DNA of 64,000 nt from Virgibacillus sp. LDC-1. Its GTDB lineage: Bacteria; Bacillota; Bacilli; Bacillales; Amphibacillaceae. The stretch spans positions 57,723 through 121,722 of the forward strand of contig NZ_JARUVL010000006.1 in assembly GCF_030137545.1 (NCBI RefSeq), in the 5' to 3' direction. The number at the start of each line of letters is the position of its first letter. Position 1 is the first letter of the stretch. The notes below the pieces were generated by a model. The model saw nothing but the letters and a program-made list of their open reading frames with translations. It was not told where the DNA came from and did not search any database. Position numbers and translations under genes: made by a program. Of the stretch, positions 17,988-26,461 are shown one piece after another.

Positions 17988-19643
17988 ATGAGCAACGTAT
18001 TAATTCAATGTGATTCAACATTTATCGACCAATTAGAAGGCCATATAAATTCTGGAAATAAGCTATCAAAATGGGAGCTTTTTTCCATGGCTTATGAAGC
18101 AGAAGCAACAACAATGAGTAATAATTTTGATGGGCTCCTATCATTGAAATATTTGCCCCATGTGGATTTTCTTCCCCACCAAATCGAAAGTGCAACACAA
18201 GCAATTGAAGAAATGAACGGTCGGGCTATTTTAGCAGACGAGGTTGGCTTAGGAAAAACAATTGAAGCTGGATTAATTTTAAAAGAATACATGATTCGAG
18301 GATTAGCTAAAAAAATACTTCTTTTGGTTCCGGCCTCGCTTGTCAATCAATGGGTGCAAGAATTGCATGAAAAATTTTACATTCCTGTTGTAGCCCATCG
18401 AAAAAATTACGCCTGGGAACAACATGATATTATGATTTCTTCCCTAGATACAGCAAAACGCTCACCTCACAGAGAAGCGATATTAGACATAGATTATGAT
18501 TTTGTTCTTATCGATGAAGCACATAAGCTTAAAAACCATACTACTAAAAATTATGCATTTGTCCGTTCGTTAAAAAAGAAATATTGTCTATTATTAACTG
18601 CTACGCCAGTCCAAAATAATTTACTTGAAATATTCAATCTCGTATCGATATTAAAGCCTGGTCATTTAGGAAATCACGCCTCCTTTATCGAACAATTTGG
18701 AAAGGATCGAAAAAAATTAAATCAAGATGCATTTTTAAAGCAATTGATCCAGAAAGTAATGGTTCGAAACACGCGACAAAATACGAGCTTAAACAATACG
18801 AAAAGGAATATAGAGACAATTTGGATTAAATTCAGTCAGGAAGAAATAGATGCATATAACGAAATTGACAGCATGTTTCCTTCCAATGCTACGTTTTCAA
18901 AATTGACATTACTTCGGGAGCTTTGTTCGTCACGAGAAGCCTGTGCTTTATCCTTACAGAAAATGATGAATAATGGTGCGAATTTGAGTAGTGTCATGGA
19001 AATTATCGGGGCACTTCCACACCATGCAAAGGCACAGAAAACAGTGGAGCTCTTACAACAAATTGGAGATAAGAAAGTAATTATTTTCACCGAGTATCGC
19101 GGAACACAGCTTTATCTACAATGGTATTTACAACAACACGGCATTTCATCTGTACCATTTCGCGGTGGTTTTAAACGTGGAAAAAAAGACTGGATGCGGC
19201 AATTATTTAAGGATCATGCGCAAGTGTTAATTGCAACTGAGGCAGGTGGAGAAGGGATTAACTTGCAATTTTGTAACTATATGATCAATTATGATTTACC
19301 ATGGAATCCAATGCGGCTCGAACAACGTATTGGTAGAATTCATCGCTACGGACAAGAAAATGATGTACACATTTATAATTTTGCAATTGAAGGAACGATT
19401 GAAGAACATATTATGAAACTGCTTTATGAAAAGATTCATTTGTTCGAAAATGTGATAGGTCATCTTGATGCCATTTTAGCAGAATTACAAATCGATGATT
19501 TTGAACAAGAAGTGAAATCCATCTTTACCGAATCTACATCCGCTGGAGAGGCAAAAATCAAGCTTGATAATCTATCGTCAATTATTGAGCAAACACAGCT
19601 AGCAAATCAAAAAGAGAAGGAGCAGCATTATGGCAATAGCTAA
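17988..19643 (+). CDS. yqhH: SNF2/RapA-like DEAH helicase YqhH
   Basis: A superfamily 2 ATPase of the SNF2 branch, 551 residues. It has a Walker A (ADEVGLGKTIEAGLILKEY), a DEAH box (VLIDEAHKLKN), motif III (LLLTATPVQN), and in the second RecA domain motif V (IATEAGGEGINLQ) and motif VI (EQRIGRIHRYGQ). The family is related to the RNA-polymerase recycling factor RapA, but the function of YqhH is not known. There is no HARP, bromo or nuclease domain. The last 14 bases overlap yqhG, its conserved partner. Confidence 0.9.
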   Translation: MSNVLIQCDSTFIDQLEGHINSGNKLSKWELFSMAYEAEATTMSNNFDGLLSLKYLPHVDFLPHQIESATQAIEEMNGRAILADEVGLGKTIEAGLILKEYMIRGLAKKILLLVPASLVNQWVQELHEKFYIPVVAHRKNYAWEQHDIMISSLDTAKRSPHREAILDIDYDFVLIDEAHKLKNHTTKNYAFVRSLKKKYCLLLTATPVQNNLLEIFNLVSILKPGHLGNHASFIEQFGKDRKKLNQDAFLKQLIQKVMVRNTRQNTSLNNTKRNIETIWIKFSQEEIDAYNEIDSMFPSNATFSKLTLLRELCSSREACALSLQKMMNNGANLSSVMEIIGALPHHAKAQKTVELLQQIGDKKVIIFTEYRGTQLYLQWYLQQHGISSVPFRGGFKRGKKDWMRQLFKDHAQVLIATEAGGEGINLQFCNYMINYDLPWNPMRLEQRIGRIHRYGQENDVHIYNFAIEGTIEEHIMKLLYEKIHLFENVIGHLDAILAELQIDDFEQEVKSIFTESTSAGEAKIKLDNLSSIIEQTQLANQKEKEQHYGNS

Positions 19644-20436
19644 CCTCCATTTGTTTTTACATTCATTCTTTACAGCTCATCAATGTCCAGTTATACACAA
19701 TGAGGGTGGTGTCCTAACTGTCCAATTAACCGAAGAACTAGATAAAGCATTAATGAACCGTCCTTTTTACTGGCATTACGTAAAGAGTACAGGACAAAAA
19801 GGTAAACCGATGGAGCTTACGTTGATTACAAATCCGGAAAAACGCGAAGAAAAAGGCGAGTGGATTCATTTTGGTAGTCCACGTCTACAGCAAATTATAC
19901 GGTATTTAAAAACAACAGAGAAATATACGATGCTCTTTCAACGCATTAAAACGCGACAAAACACTGAGCTACATCCTTGGCTTGTAACGAATATTAAAGT
20001 TAGCTATATTGGAAAGCAAAAAAGAGATGAATTGTTTTCAATTGGGTTGAATTTAGTGAATGGTAGCATGCTGACGGAATTTATGAAGCAATTAGAACCA
20101 TTATCCTTCCAGTCAAGCATATCGAACTTTTGCTATACGATTGCTCCATTAATTCGTCTTAAAAGCGGCTATCTCCGTATTGAATCCGTACTAAAGCAAT
20201 ACATTGAAAATCAAGAACAAGAATGGGCCAACGCTTCTCATCAAGCACTCGATGATGAATTGCAAATGCTTAAGCACTTTTACACGGACAAACCAGAGGA
20301 AGAATCTAATCAAATGAAGCAAGAAGAAGAAGAAATTCGTAAACGGTTCACTCCAAAAGTTAGAATCGAAGTAATTAATGGAGGTTTAATCTATATTAAG
20401 AAACAGCAACTGCAACAGAAAACCAATAGCGGTTAA
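19630..20436 (+). CDS. yqhG: YqhG family protein
   Basis: A 268-residue protein of unknown function that travels with the SNF2-like helicase YqhH across Bacillaceae. No catalytic motif is recognisable. The middle is mixed alpha/beta, and the last third is charged (EESNQMKQEEEEIRKRF). The ATG overlaps the end of yqhH by 14 bases, and GAAGGAGCAG precedes it, so the two are translationally coupled and probably form one complex. Its stop codon lies inside a bidirectional terminator shared with yqzE. Confidence 0.85.
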   Translation: MAIANLHLFLHSFFTAHQCPVIHNEGGVLTVQLTEELDKALMNRPFYWHYVKSTGQKGKPMELTLITNPEKREEKGEWIHFGSPRLQQIIRYLKTTEKYTMLFQRIKTRQNTELHPWLVTNIKVSYIGKQKRDELFSIGLNLVNGSMLTEFMKQLEPLSFQSSISNFCYTIAPLIRLKSGYLRIESVLKQYIENQEQEWANASHQALDDELQMLKHFYTDKPEEESNQMKQEEEEIRKRFTPKVRIEVINGGLIYIKKQQLQQKTNSG

Positions 20437-20460
20437 AGAGATTAGCTATTGGTTTTCTTT
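20419..20460. terminator. Bidirectional terminator between yqhG and yqzE
   Basis: A 12-bp perfect stem (20419-20430 with 20445-20456) overlaps the 3' ends of both convergent genes. T-rich on the right; on the left A-rich bases give a weaker U tract for the minus strand. Confidence 0.7.
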
Positions 20461-20636
20461 CTTTTCTTGAATGTTAGCTGAATAAGAAATGGCAGCAAAC
20501 CAAACCATCGATTAGATAGTCCTTTCTTTTTCTCGTTTTTCTGTTGCACTCGTTGCTGCTTTCTTTCTTCAGGTGTAGATTCAAGATAAGCTATAAATTG
20601 GCCTGCCAAATATTTCACATATTCATCGCCAGACAT
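20442..20636 (-). CDS. yqzE: YqzE family protein
   Basis: A 64-residue basic protein that starts MSGDEYVKYLAGQF and contains the conserved NRWFGLLPFLIQL block, followed by a KKRKK tail. This matches the YqzE family, found next to comG and aroK in Bacillus. The function is unknown. The ATG at 20636 has a strong AAGGAGG seven bases upstream; the open frame extends further up but would overlap aroK. Probably co-transcribed with aroK. Confidence 0.85.
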   Translation of the reverse strand: MSGDEYVKYLAGQFIAYLESTPEERKQQRVQQKNEKKKGLSNRWFGLLPFLIQLTFKKRKKTNS

Positions 20637-20668
20637 TGTTGCCTCCTTTTTAATTACTAGCATAAGCA

Positions 20669-21172
20669 TTATGGAATCTCATTATACTCCAATGCTTTTT
20701 TTATTTCGGACACAATTGCTAATTCTGACTTTCCGTCTGTATCAATAATTACATCGGCACAGCTCTTATATAAAGGGATTCTCTTGTCATATAATTGTCT
20801 TCGTTGATCAACATTTATATCCCATAATGGGCGTAACGTATCGTTATTTAGCCGTTTTGTTATTTCAGCAAAGGATGTGTGTAAATAAACAATGCATCCA
20901 TTTTGCTTCATGAAAGCTATATTAATTGAGCGTTCGACAATTCCTCCTCCAGTAATAATCACTTGCTCATCCCGTTCTTTTAATGCTATTGTCTCTAATT
21001 CTCGAAAAGCCTCCTCCCCTTCGCATTGAAAAATATCCTTAATCTTCTTACCGCTCTCTTTTTCAATATATTGATCAAGATCTATCGAGCTGAGCAACAT
21101 TTCGTTACTAAATAGCTTTCCGATTGTTGTTTTTCCGCTTCCCATAAACCCGATTAAATATATTCGATCCAA
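20669..21172 (-). CDS. aroK: Shikimate kinase
   Basis: Phosphorylates shikimate at the 3-OH with ATP. The 167-residue product has Walker A (IGFMGSGKTTIGK), the shikimate-binding Asp in SIDLDQYIE, the arginine in EGEEAFRELE and the GGG motif (IITGGGIVER), plus the lid arginine in NDTLRPLW. The start is a TTG or ATG-region codon: the frame begins at an ATG read as MDRIYLIGFMG. It is transcribed away from comGA, and yqzE follows it after 32 bases. Confidence 0.95.
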   Translation of the reverse strand: MDRIYLIGFMGSGKTTIGKLFSNEMLLSSIDLDQYIEKESGKKIKDIFQCEGEEAFRELETIALKERDEQVIITGGGIVERSINIAFMKQNGCIVYLHTSFAEITKRLNNDTLRPLWDINVDQRRQLYDKRIPLYKSCADVIIDTDGKSELAIVSEIKKALEYNEIP

Positions 21173-21278
21173 TTACTTCAGCTCCCTTTCATAATTTTTT
21201 CAAAAAAAGAAGGATTTTAATTAAAAGTGTCGAAATGTACCTATACCTCAAAAATATTATAAGGAGGTGTACTTTTTA

Positions 21279-22280
21279 TTGAACTCCGCAAGAGTACTCG
21301 CCGAAAAGCTTCTCTCATCTGCTTTTTCCACTGGAGCTTCTGATATTCACTTCTATCCTTTCCTCAAGGAAACAAACATTTTTTTTCGAGTCCACGGTAA
21401 AAGAATTTTGCATCGACAAATTACAGCTTCACAATATGATGCAATCCTCACTTATTTTAAGTTTACCTCAGGAATTGATATTGGGGAAACGAGAAAACCA
21501 CAAAATGGAGCAATCTCATTTTATTTTAGCAAGAAATCCTACGCATTGCGTATTTCCACCCTACCGCTTGGTCACAAAGAAAGTTTAGCTATTCGTATCC
21601 TTCCGCAAGAAAAAGCACTTCCATTAGATAAACTATTTCTTTTTCCAAATCAGGTAAATAAATTAAAGGCATGGATGGACAAGCCTGCTGGCATCATTTT
21701 GTTAACAGGACCAACAGGATCTGGAAAAACAACAACACTCTATGCCTTGCTACAAAGTATTATGGAGGAACGCACATGCCAAACCATTACTTTAGAGGAT
21801 CCTATCGAAAAAAAACTCGATAATATCTTTCAAGTTCAAATTAATGAAAAAGCGGGAATTACGTATCAAACCGGATTAAAAGCTGCATTAAGGCACGACC
21901 CTGATATCATAATGATCGGAGAAATAAGAGATGCATTTACAGCAAAATTCGCCTTTAATGCTTCATTAACAGGACATTTGGTTCTCAGTACGTTACATGC
22001 TAAGGATACTGTTGGTACAATCCACCGGTTATTAGACATGGGAATAAAACAAATTGATTTACAACAATCTTTAATCGGAGTTGCTTCTTTACAGCTACTC
22101 CCTATTACACTAAATACAGGTAAAAAAAGGAGGGCAGCTATTATGGAATTTTTGGATGGACACGCACTTGATCAATCAATAAAAGAAAAAAAAGGAACCG
22201 GCATACAACGTATACAGTCATTCCATCATTTACGAAAGAAGGCATTCGCATATGGCTATATTGATCAAACGCTTTTATAA
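21279..22280 (+). CDS. comGA: ComGA, competence pseudopilus assembly ATPase
   Basis: A traffic ATPase of the GspE/PilB family that drives assembly of the DNA-uptake pseudopilus. Walker A is GPTGSGKTTTLYAL, the Asp box TITLEDPIE, and Walker B DPDIIMIGEIRD; HLVLSTLHAKD is the His box. About 333 residues, lacking the large N-terminal domain of type II secretion ATPases, as usual for ComGA. The start is most likely the TTG at 21279, 11 bases after AAGGAGG; the in-frame GTG at 21267 abuts that site. Upstream an imperfect ComK-like AAAA-N5-ATTT is visible, too weak to call. First of seven overlapping comG genes. Confidence 0.95.
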   Translation: MNSARVLAEKLLSSAFSTGASDIHFYPFLKETNIFFRVHGKRILHRQITASQYDAILTYFKFTSGIDIGETRKPQNGAISFYFSKKSYALRISTLPLGHKESLAIRILPQEKALPLDKLFLFPNQVNKLKAWMDKPAGIILLTGPTGSGKTTTLYALLQSIMEERTCQTITLEDPIEKKLDNIFQVQINEKAGITYQTGLKAALRHDPDIIMIGEIRDAFTAKFAFNASLTGHLVLSTLHAKDTVGTIHRLLDMGIKQIDLQQSLIGVASLQLLPITLNTGKKRRAAIMEFLDGHALDQSIKEKKGTGIQRIQSFHHLRKKAFAYGYIDQTLL

Positions 22281-23298
22281 AAAGCAATCATTTAAAAGTG
22301 AGCACCAGCTGCGATTTCTTCGCGTACTTTCCAGAGCATTAGCGAATGGATATCCATTCATTTCTGCCTTAGAAACCATGATGTGGGACAAAAACTTAAA
22401 TCAAGCCGCATCCATCATGATGAAAGCTTTAAAATCTGGTGAAACCGTTGACAAAGCTTTTGATAAGGCAGGCTTTCATCCTTCCATCACTTCTTATTTA
22501 TTTTTTGCTAATAAATCTGGCGAACTAACAAGTAGTATTAAAAAAGGACTTCAGCTTTATGAAAAACGGTTACAATACACGCAAAAACTATACCACGTTT
22601 CTCGTTACCCTCTCCTTTTATTTCTATTATTTACTGGCTTACTAATCGTTATCAAACAAATTGTGCTTCCGACATTTAGCGATTTATTTCAAAATGGTTC
22701 CACCGCTTCTACGTCAGTAAACTTTTCTATTATCATGATTGATCTATTTATTCAGCTATTTTTTACTCTTCTTCTACTTACTCTTTTCACAGCCTTCCTA
22801 TTTCAACGATTTAATAAAAAAATTTCTATCGAAACCCTCGTTGCCATCTACCGCTCTATACCAATTTATCGAAAATTGATTTCGATGTATCATTCCTTTT
22901 TGTTTGCCACCCATCTTAGTACTCTATTAAAAACCGGAATATCCATGAAAGAAGTTCTTTCTATTTTATCTAAGCAAACGAAGCATCCGGTTCTAGCTCA
23001 TTATTGTACTGTTATTAATAGTGGCCTACTTCAAGGCGTACACATATCTAGCATGATTACTGAACTTTCCTTGCTTCAACCTCAATTTGCAGCTATCTTT
23101 CAGAAGAATAGTGATGTAATCACGTTAGAAAAGGATCTAACTGTTTACGCAGACCTTCTGATTGAAAGATTTCATCATCAAATGATGAAGCTCATTTCCA
23201 TGATCCATCCCATTTTCTTCATTGTAATTGGAGCTTTTATCATTTTCATTTATGTGACCTTAATGTGGCCGATGTTTGAATTAATACAATCTCTATAA
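22252..23298 (+). CDS. comGB: ComGB, competence pseudopilus membrane protein
   Basis: The polytopic platform protein (GspF/PilC family) of the DNA-uptake pseudopilus, 348 residues. Two related GspF domains (about 15-140 and 205-330) contain transmembrane segments near 117-137, 160-185 and 318-340. FLRVLSRALANGYPFISALE and HLSTLLKTGISMKEVLS are the repeated motifs. The ATG overlaps comGA by 29 bases and has AAGAAGG nine bases upstream. Confidence 0.93.
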   Translation: MAILIKRFYKKQSFKSEHQLRFLRVLSRALANGYPFISALETMMWDKNLNQAASIMMKALKSGETVDKAFDKAGFHPSITSYLFFANKSGELTSSIKKGLQLYEKRLQYTQKLYHVSRYPLLLFLLFTGLLIVIKQIVLPTFSDLFQNGSTASTSVNFSIIMIDLFIQLFFTLLLLTLFTAFLFQRFNKKISIETLVAIYRSIPIYRKLISMYHSFLFATHLSTLLKTGISMKEVLSILSKQTKHPVLAHYCTVINSGLLQGVHISSMITELSLLQPQFAAIFQKNSDVITLEKDLTVYADLLIERFHHQMMKLISMIHPIFFIVIGAFIIFIYVTLMWPMFELIQSL

Positions 23299-23312
23299 AA
23301 GGAGTCAAAATT

Positions 23313-23615
23313 ATGTTTCGTAATAATCGTGGATTTACATTAATCGAAATGCTGATTGTTTTAATGATTATTTCAGTATTAATGATATTAATTATTCCAA
23401 ATCTTAGTGGGAAAAGTGATCAAGTTTATAAAAAAGGCTGTAAAGCACTTGTTTCTGTCGTGCAAGCACAGGTTGATGCTTATCAACTAGATAAAGGAAG
23501 TATCCCCAATGACTTAGATACGCTGGTAGTAGCAGGCTATATTACTCCAGAACAAAAACAATGTCCGAACGGAGAAGGTATTATTTATGAAAACGGGAAA
23601 GTTTCAACCCCATAA
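23313..23615 (+). CDS. comGC: ComGC, major pseudopilin
   Basis: The main subunit of the competence pseudopilus, 100 residues. It has a short basic leader ending in Gly and the type IV prepilin cleavage motif RG|FTLIEML with Glu at +5, followed by a hydrophobic helix. Two cysteines, Cys43 and Cys84, are in place for the structural disulfide made by BdbDC. Cleavage by ComC is expected. AAAGGAG precedes the ATG. The 3' end overlaps comGD by 29 bases. Confidence 0.95.
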   Translation: MFRNNRGFTLIEMLIVLMIISVLMILIIPNLSGKSDQVYKKGCKALVSVVQAQVDAYQLDKGSIPNDLDTLVVAGYITPEQKQCPNGEGIIYENGKVSTP

Positions 23616-24039
23616 CAGAAATATAAGCGGATTTACACTGATAGAACTCCTTATTCTGTTAGCAATAGTCAGCTTAACCCTTACGATTACTACCCCTATC
23701 GCCTTATCAATTTATAAGTCTCAACACGAAAAACATTTTTTTCATGTAATGAACTCTGATATTCTTCTAATTCAAAACATCGCTGTTGGTGGGGCTTCTC
23801 AGAAATCAAAGCTAGTATTTCAAAAAGATCAGTACACTGTCATTAATAGTATAGAACAACGTGTAGAAACGAGATCCTATCCATCTGGCTGGAAGCTTAA
23901 TGGTCAGAATAGAACCATCTATTTTAAGAAGAACGGTACAATTGGGGCTCCGGGAACGATTGTCATTCACACGGATAAAAATAAATATAAAGTTATATTT
24001 CCTCTTGGGAAAGGAAGAGGCTATGTGGAAAAACAATAA
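23587..24039 (+). CDS. comGD: ComGD, minor pseudopilin
   Basis: A minor pseudopilin of 150 residues. A 15-residue leader is followed by the cleavage site SG|FTLIELLILLAIVSL, with Glu at +5 and the usual hydrophobic helix. The rest is a poorly conserved beta-rich domain (GSG-type ends such as RTIYFKKNGTIGAPG match the GspH-like fold). It overlaps comGC upstream and comGE downstream by 17 bases. Confidence 0.9.
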   Translation: MKTGKFQPHNRNISGFTLIELLILLAIVSLTLTITTPIALSIYKSQHEKHFFHVMNSDILLIQNIAVGGASQKSKLVFQKDQYTVINSIEQRVETRSYPSGWKLNGQNRTIYFKKNGTIGAPGTIVIHTDKNKYKVIFPLGKGRGYVEKQ

Positions 24040-24361
24040 AGGATTTTTCTTAATGGAATCACTTGTTGCTTTTAGCATTATAATCATCTTAACAACAATC
24101 TTTATCCCTATTCATACATAAATCCGTATGGAACGTGTGAATCATAATGACCGAATACTAATTAGTTCAAGATTGCATGATGAATTACAATTACTTTTGG
24201 TCAAGCCAAATAATACATTACCACAAAACTATTCTTTGATACTGTATGGGAAAAGTGTTCAATTTTCGTTTATGATGAAGAATGATTTATTGAAAGGATG
24301 TGCGCATTGGAAGAATGCCAAATTTAATAAAGAAAGCATTTGTTTATATGGGTATCCGTAA
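24023..24361 (+). pseudogene. comGE: comGE interrupted by an in-frame TAA
   Basis: The minor pseudopilin ComGE is expected here. It starts at the ATG 24023 after GGAAGAGG, with leader and cleavage motif MWKNNKG|FFLMES and a hydrophobic helix. After PIHT the frame meets TAA at 24119-24121 (codon 33). The very same frame then stays open (IRMERVNHNDRILISSRL...) to 24361, which overlaps comGF. Read through, it would give 112 residues, close to the 115 of B. subtilis ComGE. A single C-to-T change (CAA to TAA) explains it. Re-initiation at the ATG 24128 would lack the pilin helix. A base-calling error cannot be excluded. Confidence 0.85.
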
Positions 24362-24764
24362 AGATAGTCACGGATTTACCTTCCCTTCACTTCTGTTATC
24401 ACTTGGGATCTTTTTCATATCCGCCCCTCTCATTATATATATTATTCAAACCTTCCATTATAAAGATAATTATGACCTACTATCTGTCTCTCAATTTTTC
24501 CATTATATTAGAGAGGATATAAAGTTTGCATCAGCTATTAACATCAATAACAATACGTTAGAGCTAACATTGCACAATGGTGATCTTGCAACAATCGAAC
24601 AATATAACCAACTAATAAGACGAAGAGTAAATGGATTAGGTCATGAGGTTTATTTAAGAGATATACAAGAAGTGTTATTTACTTCACTTCAAAATAGTTT
24701 TAAAATAACGATCGATACCATCGATGGAGGCCATTATGAGAAAATCTTTATATTTGATGAATAA
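24348..24764 (+). CDS. comGF: ComGF, minor pseudopilin-like protein
   Basis: A competence protein of about 138 residues with an N-terminal hydrophobic helix (DSHGFTFPSLLLSLGIFF) and the conserved ComGF features QFFHYIREDIK and IRRRVNGLGHEVYL. It has a Gly-Phe junction but no Glu at +5, so processing is uncertain. The start is unclear: ATG at 24348 gives a pilin-like short leader, while ATG 24315 or GTG 24300 in the same frame would lengthen it. All choices overlap comGE. The stop overlaps comGG by 29 bases. Confidence 0.85.
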   Translation: MGIRKDSHGFTFPSLLLSLGIFFISAPLIIYIIQTFHYKDNYDLLSVSQFFHYIREDIKFASAININNNTLELTLHNGDLATIEQYNQLIRRRVNGLGHEVYLRDIQEVLFTSLQNSFKITIDTIDGGHYEKIFIFDE

Positions 24765-25110
24765 TTCCTATGGTTTTTTTCTCCCGTATACGATGGCTAT
24801 TCTAGCAATATCATTTCTTGTCTTAATGACTAGTGTTTCTATTTATCGCAATGAACTCTTCATTTCTCATCGCCTCATCGAACAAATTAAAATTGAAACT
24901 TTAATGCAAATGGGTCAGGAAAAGTTCAAAGTAGATGCCGCCTCTTCTGAAAAGGACAATGGGAAAGTTTTTTATTCCTTTCCACATGGTGATGTTCATA
25001 TTGATTATGAACTGGTTGAGCTTAACCAATTTAATTTGACAATCAAAATTAATACAAATAAAAACACACACTATTTTATTACGAAACGAATTAAAAAAAA
25101 TAAGCGTTAA
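24736..25110 (+). CDS. comGG: ComGG, minor pseudopilin-like protein
   Basis: Last gene of the comG operon, 124 residues. The leader and hydrophobic helix (NNSYGFFLPYTMAILAISFLV) resemble a pilin N-terminus, but it lacks the +5 Glu, as is known for ComGG. The rest is poorly conserved. The ATG at 24736 has GGAGG seven bases upstream. It ends with a very basic tail (KRIKKNKR). Assigned mainly by position and topology. Confidence 0.85.
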   Translation: MRKSLYLMNNSYGFFLPYTMAILAISFLVLMTSVSIYRNELFISHRLIEQIKIETLMQMGQEKFKVDAASSEKDNGKVFYSFPHGDVHIDYELVELNQFNLTIKINTNKNTHYFITKRIKKNKR

Positions 25111-25229
25111 TCCTCTATTGTGATTATTTTCACGAGTTGTGTACAATTCTTAACAATCACTTTGAAAACGCCTTTTTTGGCTATTTTTCTACTATAATGA
25201 AAGTAATAAACGTAGTGAGGTGGATTGAA

Positions 25230-25925
25230 ATGGAACGTACATTAAAAGTAACAAATGTATTAAGTGATCCAACACGATTTAATATTTATCAATATGTCAT
25301 TAAAAAGCGCAAAGAAGTAACAGTAAATGAAATAGCAGAAGAATTTGGTATTCACGCTAATGTATCAAGATTACATTTATCTAAGCTAGAAGATATTAAT
25401 TTGCTTGTTTCTTATTCTCAAAAGACTGGAAAAGGCGGGAGACCAAGTAGATTATATCGTCTATCAAACGAAGTGGTTGAACTAAATTTCCCACATCGTG
25501 ATTACAAGATGCTTTCCGCTATCTCGTTAGAAACATTTGCTGAACTAGGAGATATCGGAAGAAAAGCTTTATATGATACTGGTAGAAAATATGGTGCCAA
25601 AATCATGGAGCGCTACCAAACACCAACAACGACAGACTTAACAGTAGAACAAAAGCTACAAATTCTTGAGGATGCAGGAACGATGCTTGGTCTCTACCCT
25701 GACTTCACCTACTTCCCTAACAAAAATACGATAACATTCCATGTCAACAATTGCCCATTCAAGGAAGTAGCATTGAAAAACCAATCAATGGTTTGTAAAA
25801 TGCATAATGAGTTTATTCAAGGGATGTTCGAATCATTATTTTCGGGTATTGAATTAGTTGAAACTGAAAATATTTTACAGGGCTGTGAAAATTGCACCTA
25901 TGTCGCAAAATTTTCAGTAATTTAG
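25230..25925 (+). CDS. SufR-like helix-turn-helix regulator with four conserved-type cysteines
   Basis: A transcriptional regulator of 231 residues. The N-terminal winged helix (about 1-80) reads VLSDPTRFNIYQYV, VNEIAEEFGIHANVSRLHLSKLE and KGGRPSRLYRL, as in ArsR/DeoR-type and SufR regulators. The C-terminal domain has Cys175 (NNCPF), Cys189 with His192 (CKMH), Cys219 and Cys222 (GCENC), a layout suited to an iron-sulfur or other metal site. Target genes are unknown; the nearest downstream gene is yqgY. ATG at 25230 with GAGGTGG upstream. In B. subtilis this position is occupied by the Spx-like mgsR, so this gene is a local difference. Confidence 0.75.
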   Translation: MERTLKVTNVLSDPTRFNIYQYVIKKRKEVTVNEIAEEFGIHANVSRLHLSKLEDINLLVSYSQKTGKGGRPSRLYRLSNEVVELNFPHRDYKMLSAISLETFAELGDIGRKALYDTGRKYGAKIMERYQTPTTTDLTVEQKLQILEDAGTMLGLYPDFTYFPNKNTITFHVNNCPFKEVALKNQSMVCKMHNEFIQGMFESLFSGIELVETENILQGCENCTYVAKFSVI

Positions 25926-25997
25926 AATGATTCATTTACATTATGGAAATACTCGTTTATAATGACTATGAATGTTACCGAGAAGGAGGGGGATGGC

Positions 25998-26240
25998 ATG
26001 GATCGTATGTTTCGCGTGCTAGGCTTTTGGACAGGAATATTTACTGTCATGTTCTATGTTGGTGATATGACTGAAGTCGCTTTACTATTTCTTGTTCAAA
26101 CAGCCTTTTTCCTTGCAGTAAGTTATTTAAAATTATCTGAACGGATGTATATGTATTTGTTCGGGGCTTATTGTACATTGTTTATGATTGGATTTACTTG
26201 GTATTCTGAATTTATCTTGATCCCAGGGTTTGGGCACTAA
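25998..26240 (+). CDS. yqgY: DUF2626 family membrane protein (YqgY)
   Basis: An 80-residue protein made almost entirely of three hydrophobic helices (about 7-24, 28-48 and 56-78), beginning MDRMFRVLGFWTGIF. The sequence matches the DUF2626 family, whose role is unknown. AGGAGGGGG precedes the ATG at 25998. Followed by its own terminator at 26339-26366. Confidence 0.85.
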   Translation: MDRMFRVLGFWTGIFTVMFYVGDMTEVALLFLVQTAFFLAVSYLKLSERMYMYLFGAYCTLFMIGFTWYSEFILIPGFGH

Positions 26241-26338
26241 GATAACATTCCATTTTCGATAATTTGCTTTTTCTTTTTATCGAATGATGGCTATAATTCA
26301 ATATGAAGTTTAGCCTGCAATCTTAATATTTTTTCTTT

Positions 26339-26370
26339 AAATCCTGCATTCCAAAGTGCAGGATTTTATC
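26339..26370 (+). terminator. Terminator of yqgY
   Basis: A 10-bp stem AAATCCTGCA / TGCAGGATTT (26339-26348 with 26357-26366) followed by TTATCTTTT. Confidence 0.8.
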
Positions 26371-26426
26371 TTTTGGAAATATTTCATGAGACGATGAACA
26401 AATCGAGATTTTTTAAATTAATTCTA

Positions 26427-26455
26427 TTGACACAGTGTCTATTTACCTTTATTGT
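26427..26455 (+). promoter_or_regulatory. Candidate promoter of an unannotated transcript
   Basis: TTGACA (26427-26432), 17 bases, then TATTGT (26450-26455). The -35 is perfect and the -10 matches four of six. No coding gene follows on this strand before the terminator at 26517. Confidence 0.4.
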
Positions 26456-26461
26456 TATTAT

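Noticed and set aside
21199..21215. ComK-box-like AAAA-N5-ATTT upstream of comGA
   Set aside because: Only one half-box with a mismatch is visible, in a strongly A/T-rich stretch. A second half-box at a standard distance could not be identified, so it was not listed as a site.
24128..24361. Separate gene from ATG 24128 (77 codons) in the comG operon
   Set aside because: It is in the same frame as the truncated comGE, has no ribosome site and lacks the pilin helix. It is better explained as the 3' part of comGE after a nonsense mutation.
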